64,000 bases of DNA from assembly GCA_016745215.1 (NCBI GenBank), contig CP050890.1, forward strand, positions 2,170,001-2,234,000, read 5' to 3'. The position numbers were made by a program, and so were the translations under genes. Source of the stretch: Thiohalocapsa sp. PB-PSB1. Lineage in GTDB: Bacteria; Pseudomonadota; Gammaproteobacteria; Chromatiales; Chromatiaceae. Of the stretch, positions 44,159 to 53,262 are shown piece after piece. Numbering within the stretch: the first letter of the stretch is position 1; each line of letters begins with the position of its first letter. The notes under the pieces were generated by a model. It did not search any database and was not told where the DNA came from. It saw nothing but the letters and a program-made list of their open reading frames with translations.

Positions 44159-44977
44159 TTAGCCCAAGGCTCCGATTTGCAGCAGTTTGTCCAGATACTG
44201 GGCGACGGCTTGGTCCCGGTGGTTGCCGATGACTTCCAATTCCGGCAGATCGGCATGCAGGCGTGGATCGGCATTTTCCATCAGCAGCGCTTTGCCCGAT
44301 CCGTTCGCCACCAGACTGAGCATCTCCAGGTCATTGAGTCCGTCGCCGAAGCAGAGCACATCGGCCGTCGACAGCCCGCGGTCTTCCAGCACCAGTTGCA
44401 GCGCGCTGCCCTTGTCGACTCCGGCAGCCATGATCTCCAGCGTCTGCGGCAGGGAGAAGGTGGTGCAGAGCCGTTCGCCACCGCGTTGTTGGATCTGCGC
44501 TTGGAGTTCCAGCAGGCGGGTGTGCTCGCCATAGAAAAAGACTTTGAGCAGATCGGCGTCTTGCAGTTGGTCGAAGTCGAATACCTGATAGGCGAATCCG
44601 GATTCCTGATGATAGGTCAACAGTTCCGGTGCCGGTTCTTCCACCAGCCAGGCGTCGGCCAGGAACAGGTTGGTGTGTATGGAATCGAACAATGGGTCGT
44701 GCAATAGGAAATGGGCCGTTACCGGATCGATGCCGCGGGAGTGCATCAGACGCCCCTGATGGTCGTTGATCGCCGCGCCATTGCAGGTGATCAGACAGCC
44801 TCGGGAGCCGAGCCGTGCGGACAATGCGCGGACATCCATGAAATGCCGGCCGGAGGCAAGAATCAGTTCGACCCCGGCGGCATTCAGCCGGGTCATCACC
44901 TCGAGGGTATAATCCCCGATGCGGTGATCCGGATCGAGCAGGGTGCCGTCAAGGTCGGAAACGACAAGCTTGTACAT
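44159..44977 (-). CDS. Cof-type HAD-IIB phosphatase
   Basis: A 272-residue haloacid dehalogenase superfamily hydrolase. Seen: VVSDLDGTLLDPDHRI (nucleophile DxD), LASGRH (motif II), a C2B cap, VDKGSALQLVLEDRGL and CFGDGLNDLEMLSLV (motif IV). It acts in the cytoplasm on sugar phosphates or flavin/PLP phosphates; the substrate is not readable. First gene of a two-gene unit with arfB. Confidence 0.9.
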   Translation of the reverse strand: MYKLVVSDLDGTLLDPDHRIGDYTLEVMTRLNAAGVELILASGRHFMDVRALSARLGSRGCLITCNGAAINDHQGRLMHSRGIDPVTAHFLLHDPLFDSIHTNLFLADAWLVEEPAPELLTYHQESGFAYQVFDFDQLQDADLLKVFFYGEHTRLLELQAQIQQRGGERLCTTFSLPQTLEIMAAGVDKGSALQLVLEDRGLSTADVLCFGDGLNDLEMLSLVANGSGKALLMENADPRLHADLPELEVIGNHRDQAVAQYLDKLLQIGALG

Positions 44978-45139
44978 CGCTGAGCGTCCTGTATCTCGAA
45001 AAAGCTCAGCATCGGTGAATGTGCCGTCAATGTCCAGGGGTTCGGTCAGGATGCGTTGATGGCCAGCGGTTTTTCCAGGTGTTTGCTGATGACAGCAAGG
45101 GAATATGCGGTATTTTTCTATCCAGCGAGGTGATTTCCT

Positions 45140-46216
45140 TTGATCGAGAATCTCGGGCTCGGCATTGTACGGGGGCGTCTGTTGCAGGTCGGTGTGCTGG
45201 CTTTGCTCCAGGTGTCCGCGATGTTGGTGCTGTTGAGCATGCCGGGCTGCGACCGTGGCGCTTCATCAGGGATTGCATTGCAGGGTGCGACCATGGGCAC
45301 CAGCTACAGCGTGCAGCTGGTGGCTGTGCCGCCATCTCTGGATCAGGATGCGTTGCAGCAGGATGTGGATAGTCTGTTGGCACAGGTGAATGACATGATG
45401 TCCACTTATCAGCCGGACTCGGAGCTGTCGCGGTTCAACGCCATGTGGTCGACGGACTGGTTCCCGGTTTCTCATGAACTAGCGCGCGTGGTGGCCGAGG
45501 CGCAGCGTATCAGCGCGCTCAGCGATGGCGCTTTCGATGTCACCGTGGGGCCCTTGGTAAATCTGTGGGGCTTCGGTCCGCCGCGGCAGGAAGACCGGCT
45601 TCCCCGGCAGTCCGAGATCGATGTCGCCCTGGCAAAAGCCGGCCATGCCAAATTGCAGGTGCGGCTGGATCCGCCGGCTCTGCGCAAGCAGCAGCCGGAT
45701 CTGTACGTGGATTTATCCGCAATCGCCAAGGGCTATGCTGTGGATCGGGTGGCCGAGCTGTTGGCGGGGCAGGGGATCGTCAATGCCTTGGTGGAAATCG
45801 GTGGCGAACTCCATGCGCGCGGGCATAACAGCCGCGATCAGGCCTGGCGTATCGCGGTCGAGCGTCCGGACCCCTCCGCGCGCAGGGTGTTTCGGGTTCT
45901 GTCCTTGCGCGAGATGGGCATGGCTACGTCCGGAGACTATCGGAATTTTTTCGAACTCGACGGCAAGCGCTATTCGCATACCATCGATCCGGCCACCGGC
46001 CGGCCGGTTATGCACAATCTGGCCTCGGTGACGATGTGCGCGGAGTCGACCATGCAGGCGGATGCCTGGGCAACAGCGCTGCTGGTGCTGGGTCCGGAGC
46101 GCGGCTTCGAGGTTGCCCAGGAAAAGGGTCTGGCGGCGTTGCTGATCAGTCGCGATGGCGAGACGCTGAACGCACGCTGGACGGATGCGTTCCAGGCTCT
46201 GGTCGGTGGCGAATGA
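45140..46216 (+). CDS. apbE: FAD:protein FMN transferase ApbE
   Basis: A 358-residue protein with a signal-like N-terminus ending in SMPGC (possible lipobox). ApbE motifs: GATMGTSYSVQLV, YQPDSELSRFN, ALSDGAFDVTVGPLVNLWGF, DLSAIAKGYAVDRVAELL and YSHTIDPATGRPV. It attaches FMN to Thr of NqrB/RnfG-like subunits outside the membrane. The start is TTG at 45140 behind GAGGTG. Its neighbour is the nif cluster, where Rnf is often needed, but no rnf gene is in the window. It is convergent with the DUF6129 gene. Confidence 0.9.
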   Translation: MIENLGLGIVRGRLLQVGVLALLQVSAMLVLLSMPGCDRGASSGIALQGATMGTSYSVQLVAVPPSLDQDALQQDVDSLLAQVNDMMSTYQPDSELSRFNAMWSTDWFPVSHELARVVAEAQRISALSDGAFDVTVGPLVNLWGFGPPRQEDRLPRQSEIDVALAKAGHAKLQVRLDPPALRKQQPDLYVDLSAIAKGYAVDRVAELLAGQGIVNALVEIGGELHARGHNSRDQAWRIAVERPDPSARRVFRVLSLREMGMATSGDYRNFFELDGKRYSHTIDPATGRPVMHNLASVTMCAESTMQADAWATALLVLGPERGFEVAQEKGLAALLISRDGETLNARWTDAFQALVGGE

Positions 46217-46258
46217 GCGCGCTGGGCTAGGCTTCGGAATTCTGCACTCTGTTGGCGG

Positions 46259-46531
46259 TCAGTCGGCGTCGCCGACTTCCGCCAGCACCAGCCCGGTGGC
46301 GGTTTCCTGATTGCGGGTGAAGGAGACGCAGTGTTGGCTGCCGTCGATCAGATAGATATTGAAACCTTCGGCTTCGCGACAGGGTTCGATTGCTTCACCG
46401 ATGTCGTCGTCCGAACAGTAGGTGAAGTGCTGCTCCGGGAAAGCTTCGCGCAGAGCGGCAATGGATTCGGTGCTGAGACCCGCGCGGCTGATGATGGTAC
46501 TGATCTGGTCGAGCAGTTGGTCGGTAATCAT
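46259..46531 (-). CDS. DUF6129 family nif-associated protein
   Basis: A 90-residue acidic protein (LLDQISTIISRAGLSTESIA, FTYCSDDDIGEA, FNIYLIDGSQHCVSFTRN). The family occurs in nif clusters near NifX/NafY proteins. Function unknown. Last gene of the leftward nif run. Confidence 0.75.
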   Translation of the reverse strand: MITDQLLDQISTIISRAGLSTESIAALREAFPEQHFTYCSDDDIGEAIEPCREAEGFNIYLIDGSQHCVSFTRNQETATGLVLAEVGDAD

Positions 46532-46642
46532 GCTTGCTTGTTTCCCGGAATGTTCACGCGTTGGAGCCCGGCGCTGCTGTTGCCCTGACCGGCGCGGTAT
46601 GGTCGATACGCCAGGGTGTCGGTCAGGACGTTGGCGTGGATC

Positions 46643-47356
46643 TCAGGCGTCTTCGGTGTTGCGCTCGAAGCGGATGCGCTCATCCTGGTTCTGGCCCATG
46701 ACCTTGGCGAGCCAGGGTGGGGCCTTGTCCGCCAGCACGGCGCTTAGCGCGGCGATTTGCTCGCGGGCATTGCCGCCGCTGGGAAATTTGATGGGATGGA
46801 TGTCGCGCTTGACGACTTTGGCCGCGGCAGGACCTCCGATGGAGGCGACGTAGAGCACTTGACAGTCCTTGATCAACTCGGCGCGGAAGGCGTTTTTATC
46901 GTCCCGGACCTGCTCGGAACTGTCGTCGATGTCGCGGGCATCGATCAGGCGAAAGCCGCTGGCGGCGACCTGGTAGATCAGAAAACGCTGGCAGGAGCCG
47001 AAATGGCCGTCCAACGCTTCACCGCCGTTGGAGGCGCAGGCGACGCGAATGGAGCCGGGCAGATCGCCTTCGGCGTAGGGCTCGATGTCCGGCAATGGCT
47101 CGACAGTGCCGATACCTTGGCCTTTGAGCAACGCCAGGGCCTTTTTCAGCGAGCCCGCGTCGATGTCGGCAAATTCGGCATCGGCGGCGGTCTTCAGGGC
47201 CTTGACGGTCAGTGCGTCGAGCTTCGCCGCGGTGGGTGGCAGACCGACTGCATCTGCGAGTACGCGCAGCAGGCGCGCCGGGTCGGTGTCCGGTAATGTG
47301 CGGGCGGCGAGGCCGATGCGCAGCGCGATGTCTTCCGAAAGGGCTTGCTCGGGCAT
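46643..47356 (-). CDS. nafY: NifX/NafY-type FeMo-cofactor-binding protein
   Basis: A 237-residue protein. Residues about 1-95 are a helical domain of the NafY N-terminal type (ALRIGLAARTLPDTDPARLL). Residues about 105-220 are the Nitro_FeMo-Co domain: IRVACASNGGEALDGHFGSC, FRLIDARDIDD, CQVLYVASIGGPAAAKVVKR. Such proteins carry FeMo-co or its precursors and stabilise apo-nitrogenase. The start at 47356 has AGGTAA upstream; a longer frame from 47518 overlaps the ferredoxin gene. NifX versus NafY naming is not settled. Confidence 0.85.
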   Translation of the reverse strand: MPEQALSEDIALRIGLAARTLPDTDPARLLRVLADAVGLPPTAAKLDALTVKALKTAADAEFADIDAGSLKKALALLKGQGIGTVEPLPDIEPYAEGDLPGSIRVACASNGGEALDGHFGSCQRFLIYQVAASGFRLIDARDIDDSSEQVRDDKNAFRAELIKDCQVLYVASIGGPAAAKVVKRDIHPIKFPSGGNAREQIAALSAVLADKAPPWLAKVMGQNQDERIRFERNTEDA

Positions 47357-47445
47357 GATGTTACCTGCTGTTGGCTTGTGCCGGGAGGTCCGCAGGGCGG
47401 ACCCCTTTGGCTCAGCTTGCTGGCGTAATGAATCGGCGGGAATCC

Positions 47446-47640
47446 TCAGGCGGGGAGGATGCAGTCGTCTTCCATGCAGGCATCGAGGCACTGCGGTACG
47501 TCGAACTCGCCTTCGCATTCGGTGCAGGTTGCGGTGTCGATCTTGTACACGCCTTTGAAGGGGCTGATGGAATTGGTTGGGCAGACGGGTTCGCAGTCAC
47601 CACAGGCGGTGCAGACTTCTTTTGCGATTTGCAGGGCCAT
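47446..47640 (-). CDS. fdxN: 2[4Fe-4S] ferredoxin of the nif cluster
   Basis: A 64-residue ferredoxin with cluster motifs CTACGDCEPVCP and CTECEGEFDVPQCLDACMED, the second with the extended loop common in nif-linked ferredoxins. It probably supplies low-potential electrons for cofactor synthesis or to NifH. It lies between nifT and the NafY-like gene. Confidence 0.9.
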   Translation of the reverse strand: MALQIAKEVCTACGDCEPVCPTNSISPFKGVYKIDTATCTECEGEFDVPQCLDACMEDDCILPA

Positions 47641-47691
47641 TTCAGTCTCTTTGGGTTCGGGTCTCGGTCATGCTGGCCGATGAAAGATTGT

Positions 47692-47907
47692 TTATTCGGC
47701 GCGTTTGAAACGCAACGTGGTCGGAAATGTGGGCGGCGGGCTGATTGGGTCGATGTACCAGCGCGAACCGTCGGTGAGTTCCACTTCGCCGCCCCAGGCT
47801 TCCGCGGTGTCGGTCTCGATGGTAGCGATGGTTTCTTCCATGTCTTTCTTCGCGACATAAAACAGCAGACCGCCGTCGTCTTTTTTTCTGATCATTACGT
47901 TGGGCAT
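47692..47907 (-). CDS. nifT: NifT/FixU family protein
   Basis: A 71-residue protein beginning MPNVMIRKKDDGGLLFYVAK, with WGGEVELTDGSRWYIDP. NifT follows nifK in many diazotrophs and has no assigned enzymatic role. The start at 47907 was chosen for the family N-terminus; 57 bases separate it from the nifK stop. Confidence 0.92.
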   Translation of the reverse strand: MPNVMIRKKDDGGLLFYVAKKDMEETIATIETDTAEAWGGEVELTDGSRWYIDPISPPPTFPTTLRFKRAE

Positions 47908-47964
47908 TGAATGTCCTCGAAGTTGCTTGGCCGCGCCAGGCGCGGCCATCCTGTTCGGTTCGCT

Positions 47965-49536
47965 TTAGCGGACCAGATCGTAGTTGAAGTCCGTGACGCC
48001 CATTTCGCGCGTGTCGTCGTCGAGCTTCTCTAGCACTGCGTTGACCAAGGTGGTCAGCATGTAGATTGCACCTTCGTAACCATAGGTGGTCATGCGATGC
48101 AGGTGATGGCGGTCGAAGATCGGGAAGCCGATGCGGATCAGAGGCACTTCGAACTCGGGACCCTTGTGGAAGGTATCGCGCTGAATGAATTTGCCGTAGC
48201 TGTTACCGATCAGGAAGTCCGGCTTGTCGGTGAAGCACAGCGAGCGCATGTGCCACAGGTCCTTGCTCATGTAAACCGTGGCACCCTGGCCATAGGGAGA
48301 TTCGGACAGCATCTTCTCCAACGCCTTCCTCCAGCGCTTGTTGGCATGGTTGCACAACACATGGGTGGGCTCGGCACCGAGTTCCAACAGGAATTTGGTC
48401 ATGCCCGTGACAAAGTCGGCATCGCCGTAGAGGGCGAACTTCTTGCCGTGCAGCCAGGAATGGCTGTCGGTCATCATGTCCACCAGGCGACCGCGCTCCT
48501 TGGCCAGGGATTCCGGGATCGGCTTGCCGCTCAGCTCCGAGATTTTCATCAGGAAGTCGTCGGTCCATTCCAGTCCCATCGGGATATCCACATGGTTGCA
48601 GGGCTGCTTCCAGGTGTTTTCGACGAATTTCTTGGTCTTCGGCAGCTGCCAGGGCTGTAACAGCAGGGTATCGATGGCGTTCGGCGCATCCTTCATCTCG
48701 TCGATGCTGGTGCCGCCGTCATACATGCGATATTCGCCGTCGGCCGGGGTATCCAGCACCTCGGTCGGATCACAGAGCAGGCTGTAGTCGACGTCCATTT
48801 CCTGCATCATCCGATGCAATACCCGATAGTTACCCAGGTAGGTCTCGAAGCCCGGCACCAGATTGATTTTGCCATTGGAGCCGACTTCTTTATCCTCCAT
48901 GTAATTCAGCGTGAAGTAGCGCTGAATACCTTCGAACATGTTATCCCAGCCGGTGGTATGGCTGCCGACAAAGCTCGGCGTGTGTGCGAACGGGGTCGGG
49001 AACTCCTGCGGGATGTGGCCTTCTTTCTTGGCATTGCCGATGAAGGCATTGAGGTCGTCACCGATGACTTCTGCCATGCAGGTGGTGGATACTGCGATCA
49101 TCTCGGGCTTGTACAGCGCATTGGCGTTTGCCAAGCCGTCGAACATGTTTTTCTGGCCGCCGAACACCGCCGCGTCTTCGGTCATGGAGTCGGAAACGCA
49201 GGCGACAGGCTCCTTGAAGTGGCGATTGAAATAGGTACGGAAATAGGCAACGCAGCCCTGGGAACCGTGCACATAGGGCAGCGTCTTTTCAAACCCAAGT
49301 GCGCAAAGCACCGCGCCCAATGGCTGGCAGGCTTTGGCCGGGTTGATGGTCAGCGCCTCGCGGGCGAAGTTCAGCTCTTGGTATTCGACCGTGGTGCTCC
49401 ATTCGAAGACTTCGTCCATTTTCTCCTGGCTCGGGCGCTCCTCGACCAGGCCTTGCTTGGCGCCGAGGTTTTCCTGGTACTCGTCTTCACGGAACAACGG
49501 ATAGCTGGGTTTGATGTTGTCGACTGTCTGGCTCAT
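47965..49536 (-). CDS. nifK: nitrogenase MoFe protein beta chain
   Basis: A 523-residue NifK. Seen: AKACQPLGAVLCALGFEKTL and VHGSQGCVAYFRTYFNRHF (P-cluster Cys), DSMTEDAAVFGGQKNMFDGL, VSTTCMAEVIGDDL, and RIGFPIFDRHHLHRMTTYGY near the C-terminus. It pairs with NifD to form the alpha2beta2 tetramer. It is separated from nifD by a 194-bp spacer with strong hairpins. Confidence 0.97.
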   Translation of the reverse strand: MSQTVDNIKPSYPLFREDEYQENLGAKQGLVEERPSQEKMDEVFEWSTTVEYQELNFAREALTINPAKACQPLGAVLCALGFEKTLPYVHGSQGCVAYFRTYFNRHFKEPVACVSDSMTEDAAVFGGQKNMFDGLANANALYKPEMIAVSTTCMAEVIGDDLNAFIGNAKKEGHIPQEFPTPFAHTPSFVGSHTTGWDNMFEGIQRYFTLNYMEDKEVGSNGKINLVPGFETYLGNYRVLHRMMQEMDVDYSLLCDPTEVLDTPADGEYRMYDGGTSIDEMKDAPNAIDTLLLQPWQLPKTKKFVENTWKQPCNHVDIPMGLEWTDDFLMKISELSGKPIPESLAKERGRLVDMMTDSHSWLHGKKFALYGDADFVTGMTKFLLELGAEPTHVLCNHANKRWRKALEKMLSESPYGQGATVYMSKDLWHMRSLCFTDKPDFLIGNSYGKFIQRDTFHKGPEFEVPLIRIGFPIFDRHHLHRMTTYGYEGAIYMLTTLVNAVLEKLDDDTREMGVTDFNYDLVR

Positions 49537-49612
49537 GGGGTTTCTCCTGCCGTGCCGCTAATCCGCGGACGACGGCCTGATTGGGACCTGATTCGGGATC
49601 GGTGTTCGATCG

Positions 49613-49710
49613 GGCGGGTGCCCGCTGGTTGCCGAGCTTGGCAACCTTTGGCGCAAGTTTCGTTTGCTCGGGCACCCGCCCTGACTCCCACGCCCACCGG
49701 CGCGTGGGAG
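49613..49710 (-). other. nested hairpins between nifD and nifK
   Basis: Outer arms GGCGGGTGCCCG (49613-49624) and CGGGCACCCGCC (49669-49680) enclose a perfect inner hairpin GGTTGCC-GAGCTT-GGCAACC (49627-49646). A third stem CTCCCACGC / GCGTGGGAG follows at 49685-49710. No T run follows, so mRNA processing or stability control between nifHD and nifK is likelier than termination. Confidence 0.7.
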
Positions 49711-49730
49711 CAGCCGCGAGGCGTGCGCGA

Positions 49731-51215
49731 TCAGGCGCTGGCGGCCAGCTTTTCGGCTTCGCCCTCGGCGGGCTTCTGCCAGGGCGCTTGCATGTTCTTC
49801 CAGCAAGGGTTGTTGATGGTCATGTCCATGTCGCGGGCGAAGATGGCAAAGCCGTCGTAGCCGTGGTACGGACCTGAATAATCCCAGGAGTGCATCTGGC
49901 GGAAGGGAATGCCCATCTTCTGGAAGATGTACTTCTCTTTGATGCCGGAGCCGATCAGATCCGGCCGTACGCGCTTGGCGAACTCTTCGAATTCGTAGCC
50001 GGTGACGTCGTCATACAGCAAGGTGGAGTCACCCATTTCCTTGATAGTACGGTCGTAGTCGTCGTTGTGGGCGAATTCGTAGCCGGTGCCGACCACTTCC
50101 ATGCCCAGATCTTCATAGGCGCCGATGATGTGGCGTGGACGCAGCCCACCGACGTAGAGCATCACCTTCTTGCCTTCCAGGCGCGGGCGGTACTTGGCGA
50201 TGACGGCTTCGTATTCTGCCGTGTATTTGGCGATGACCTTTTCGGCATTGGCCTGGATCTTTTCGTCGAAGCGGGCCGCGATGGCGCGCAGCGATTCGGC
50301 GATCTTGGTCGGGCCGAAGAAGTTGTACTCCATCCATGGGATACCATACTTCTCTTCCATATGCCGGCTGATGTAGTTCATCGAGCGGTAGCAGTGGATC
50401 AGGTTCAGCTTGACTTTCGGGGTCAGTTCCATTTCCGACAAGGTGCCGTCGCCGGACCACTGGGCCACCACGCGCAGGCCCATTTCTTCGAGCAGGATGC
50501 GCGAGGCCCAGGCGTCGCCGCCGATGTTGTAGTCGCCGATCACCGCCACATCGTATGGGGTGGTCTGGAAGGACTCGTTACCGTCACGATTGCCGATGAC
50601 CCAGTCGCGGATCGAGTCGTTGGCGATGTGGTGACCCAAGGACTGGGAGACGCCGCGGAAGCCTTCGCAACGCACCGGCACCACGGGTTTGTTCAGTTCC
50701 TTGGCCTTTTTCTTGGAGACCGCCTCGATGTCGTCGCCGATCAGGCCGATCGGACACTCGGACTGGACCGAAACGCCTTTCGCCAGCGGGAATAGGGTGT
50801 TGATCTCGGTGATGATCTTATCCAGCTTCTTATCGCCGCCGAATACGATATCCTTTTCCTGGAAATCGGATGTGAAGTTCATCGTGCCGAAGGTGTTGAC
50901 GCCGGTCATGCCGACATAGTAGTTACGACGACCAGCGCGCGAGTACTGGCCGCAACCCACCGGGCCATGGGAGATATGGATCATATCCTTGATCGGACCC
51001 CAGACCACACCCTTGGAGCCGGCGTAGGCACAACCGCGGACGGTCATGACGCCCGGCTGGGACTTGCGGTTCGAGGTGATGCACTTTTTGGACTGCTCGA
51101 CGGACTGGTCGTTGACGGCCAGATGCTTGGTGCGATCTTTCTTCGCCTTCTCGGGGTAAACCTCGAGCACCTCCTGGATGAGGGCTTGGGTTTCTTCGCG
51201 GGTCATTGCTGCCAT
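49731..51215 (-). CDS. nifD: nitrogenase MoFe protein alpha chain
   Basis: A 494-residue NifD. Seen: VMTVRGCAYAGSKGVVWGPI and ISHGPVGCGQYSRAGRRNYY (P-cluster Cys and alpha-His region), SECPIGLIGDDIEAVSKKKA, LIHCYRSMNYISRHMEEKYG (FeMo-co Cys) and QMHSWDYSGPYHGYDGF (homocitrate-side His). The short tail is Ala/Glu-rich. The start at 51215 has a second ATG three codons on. Confidence 0.97.
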   Translation of the reverse strand: MAAMTREETQALIQEVLEVYPEKAKKDRTKHLAVNDQSVEQSKKCITSNRKSQPGVMTVRGCAYAGSKGVVWGPIKDMIHISHGPVGCGQYSRAGRRNYYVGMTGVNTFGTMNFTSDFQEKDIVFGGDKKLDKIITEINTLFPLAKGVSVQSECPIGLIGDDIEAVSKKKAKELNKPVVPVRCEGFRGVSQSLGHHIANDSIRDWVIGNRDGNESFQTTPYDVAVIGDYNIGGDAWASRILLEEMGLRVVAQWSGDGTLSEMELTPKVKLNLIHCYRSMNYISRHMEEKYGIPWMEYNFFGPTKIAESLRAIAARFDEKIQANAEKVIAKYTAEYEAVIAKYRPRLEGKKVMLYVGGLRPRHIIGAYEDLGMEVVGTGYEFAHNDDYDRTIKEMGDSTLLYDDVTGYEFEEFAKRVRPDLIGSGIKEKYIFQKMGIPFRQMHSWDYSGPYHGYDGFAIFARDMDMTINNPCWKNMQAPWQKPAEGEAEKLAASA

Positions 51216-51283
51216 GTAGGCTTTCCTCTAATCGGCGCCGCCGCCAATCCGCGGACGGTCGCTCGGTGAAGAACCAGGGAATT

Positions 51284-51306
51284 CCCCTCTTCCCTCGGGA
51301 GAGGGG
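51284..51306 (-). other. hairpin between nifH and nifD
   Basis: CCCCTCT and AGAGGGG pair around TCCCTCGGG, followed by more GGGG-rich sequence. It probably protects the 3' end of nifH mRNA, allowing a higher NifH level than NifDK. The motif also looks like a common dispersed CCCTCTCCC-type repeat. Confidence 0.55.
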
Positions 51307-51344
51307 CAAGGGGAGAGGGGCAGGGCGTCAGCGCCCGAATCGGT

Positions 51345-52226
51345 TTAAGCGACGGCCGCTTCGCTGGCGCTCTTGCCGATGATGCTCTCGTCTTCTTCGT
51401 CCATCAGGCCGAAGTCCATCAACAGGTCTTCGAGGGCATCCATCGAGATCGGCGTCGGGATCACGAAGTTCTGGTTGTCGATGATCTTCTGCGCCAGTTT
51501 GCGATACTCGTCTGCCTGGTTGGCCTTGGAATCGTACTCGATGACGGTCATGCGGCGGATTTCGGCGCGCTGTACGACGTTGTCACGCGGGACGAAGTGG
51601 ATCATCTGGGTGCCCAGCTGACGTGCCAGCTCTTCGATCAGCTCGTCCTCACGGGCGGTGTTGCGGCTGTTGCAGATCAGGCCGGCCAAGCGCACGCCGC
51701 CGGAGCTGGCGTATTTCACAATACCCTTGGAGATGTTATTGGCTGCGTACATGGCCATCATCTCGCCGGAGACGACGATGTAGATTTCCTGTGCCTTGTT
51801 CTCGCGGATGGGCATCGCGAAACCGCCGCAGACCACGTCACCGAGCACGTCGTAGAAGACGAAGTCGAGCTCGGCTTCATAGGCGCCTTCCTCTTCCAGG
51901 AAGTTGATGGCGGTAATGACGCCGCGGCCAGCGCAGCCGACGCCAGGCTCGGGGCCGCCGGACTCGACGCAGCGGATGTCGCCGTAGCCGATCTTCAGCA
52001 CGTCTTCGAGTTCCAGATCTTCCACGGAACCTGCTTCGGCGGCCATCTCCATAATGGTATTCTGCGCCTTGGCGTGCAGAATCAGGCGAGTGGAGTCGGC
52101 TTTCGGGTCGCAGCCGACGATCATTACTTTTTTGCCAAGCTCGGCCAGACCGGCGACCAGATTTTGAGTCGTGGTGGATTTGCCGATTCCGCCTTTGCCG
52201 TAGATTGCGCATTGACGCAGTGCCAT
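51345..52226 (-). CDS. nifH: nitrogenase iron protein (dinitrogenase reductase)
   Basis: A 293-residue NifH. Seen: CAIYGKGGIGKSTTTQNLVA (P-loop), GCDPKADSTRL, GVGCAGRGVITAINFLEEEG (cluster Cys and the Arg modified by DraT) and DVLGDVVCGGFAMPIRENKA (second cluster Cys). It donates electrons to NifDK with ATP hydrolysis. The presence of draT divergently next to it fits ADP-ribosylation control. Confidence 0.98.
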   Translation of the reverse strand: MALRQCAIYGKGGIGKSTTTQNLVAGLAELGKKVMIVGCDPKADSTRLILHAKAQNTIMEMAAEAGSVEDLELEDVLKIGYGDIRCVESGGPEPGVGCAGRGVITAINFLEEEGAYEAELDFVFYDVLGDVVCGGFAMPIRENKAQEIYIVVSGEMMAMYAANNISKGIVKYASSGGVRLAGLICNSRNTAREDELIEELARQLGTQMIHFVPRDNVVQRAEIRRMTVIEYDSKANQADEYRKLAQKIIDNQNFVIPTPISMDALEDLLMDFGLMDEEDESIIGKSASEAAVA

Positions 52227-52286
52227 GGTGTCTCTCCAGGTTATGTGCCCCGTGGGGCGATGGACAATTTATCGTCACCCAGAGTT

Positions 52287-52304
52287 AAGCAACCCCCGTG
52301 CCAA
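52287..52304 (-). promoter_or_regulatory. sigma-54 promoter of nifHDK
   Basis: On the minus strand the sequence is TTGGCACGGGGGTTGCTT, a perfect -24 (TGGCAC) and -12 (TTGC) pair with five bases between. Transcription would start near 52275, about 50 bases before the nifH start. Confidence 0.95.
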
Positions 52305-52401
52305 TGGTGTTCTTAATTGACAAATAATTGATAAATAAAGAAAAAGAGTCAGGGCGTGGGAAACATCGGCTTGGTAGCATAGGCGACAAAGCCGCACGCC
52401 A

Positions 52402-52417
52402 TGTATGTAGAACAACA
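52402..52417. promoter_or_regulatory. NifA upstream activator site
   Basis: TGT-ATGTAGAACA-ACA, the TGT-N10-ACA NifA pattern, is centred about 115 bp upstream of the sigma-54 element. It also lies just before draT. Confidence 0.75.
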
Positions 52418-52434
52418 GCCAAGTCCGACAACCG

Positions 52435-53262
52435 ATGCCCAATCCTGCCCCAACCCTGCCGGCGTCCGCGCGCCTGGCGATGAATCGTTGCAACCTGCCA
52501 GCCGTGATCCTCGGCGGGCTGACCTATCAGATACATCCAGTGCCACTGGAGATCGATGGAGTTCTGGCCTTTCATCACGACCTATTCGAAATTCTGGCGC
52601 CCTTATCCGACCATTGCGAGCGTGCCGCGCGCTTTGTCGATTATATGGCGGTGCATTTCTGTTTGGACGATCTGGAACAGGCGGGGCTGTCGTCGGGGCG
52701 TGTGCGCAAGTCGCGTCGCAATGCCAACTATCTGCGCATGGTACGCGGCTGGTCGTTCGACTCCGACAGCCGCGAGGGTGCTGTGCTCAAGCATTGGGTC
52801 GAGACGCGCTTCGGTCTGCTCGCCCGCCACCATGGCGGTCCGTTGGACGGTCGCGACAGCGACGCCTATCATCATTATCTGGTCGAGGGCAGCCAGGGCT
52901 TATATGCTACAAACGCTCTGGAGGCGCAGCTGGATCTGCTTTATACCTATTGTCAGTATGAGTTGGCCCGCCAATATCCCGACGAACTGCATCGCAGCCT
53001 GTACCGCGGGATCAATCGAATCGACGAACATGAGGTTCTCGAGCGCGGCGGCGATGGCCGCTACCGGGTGCTGTTGAACAATCTCAACAGCTTTACCAGT
53101 GATCGCGAGCGTGCCGATGAGTTCGGCGACTACATTCTGAGCGCCCGGATACCATTGACCAAGGTCTTGTTTTACAACAGCCTGCTTCCGGGAATGCTGA
53201 AGGGCGAGGACGAGTTCGTCATTATTGGCGGGGTCTATGAGGTGGCGATTTCGACTTATTGA
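52435..53262 (+). CDS. draT: NAD+-dinitrogenase-reductase ADP-ribosyltransferase
   Basis: A 275-residue DraT, which inactivates NifH by ADP-ribosylating its surface Arg in response to ammonium or darkness. Recognised stretches: NRCNLPAVILGGLTYQIHPV, VHFCLDDLEQAGL, FDSDSREGAVLKHWVETRFG, LYRGINRIDEHEVLE and NNLNSFTSDRERADEFGDY. The start at 52435 is taken; ATG at 52480 is an alternative. draG is not next to it, unlike the usual draTG arrangement. Confidence 0.93.
   Translation: MPNPAPTLPASARLAMNRCNLPAVILGGLTYQIHPVPLEIDGVLAFHHDLFEILAPLSDHCERAARFVDYMAVHFCLDDLEQAGLSSGRVRKSRRNANYLRMVRGWSFDSDSREGAVLKHWVETRFGLLARHHGGPLDGRDSDAYHHYLVEGSQGLYATNALEAQLDLLYTYCQYELARQYPDELHRSLYRGINRIDEHEVLERGGDGRYRVLLNNLNSFTSDRERADEFGDYILSARIPLTKVLFYNSLLPGMLKGEDEFVIIGGVYEVAISTY

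Noticed and set aside
52307..52323. A second NifA site TGTTCTTAATTGACA
   Set aside because: The spacing is nine bases instead of ten, and it lies too close to the sigma-54 element to be a usual activator site.
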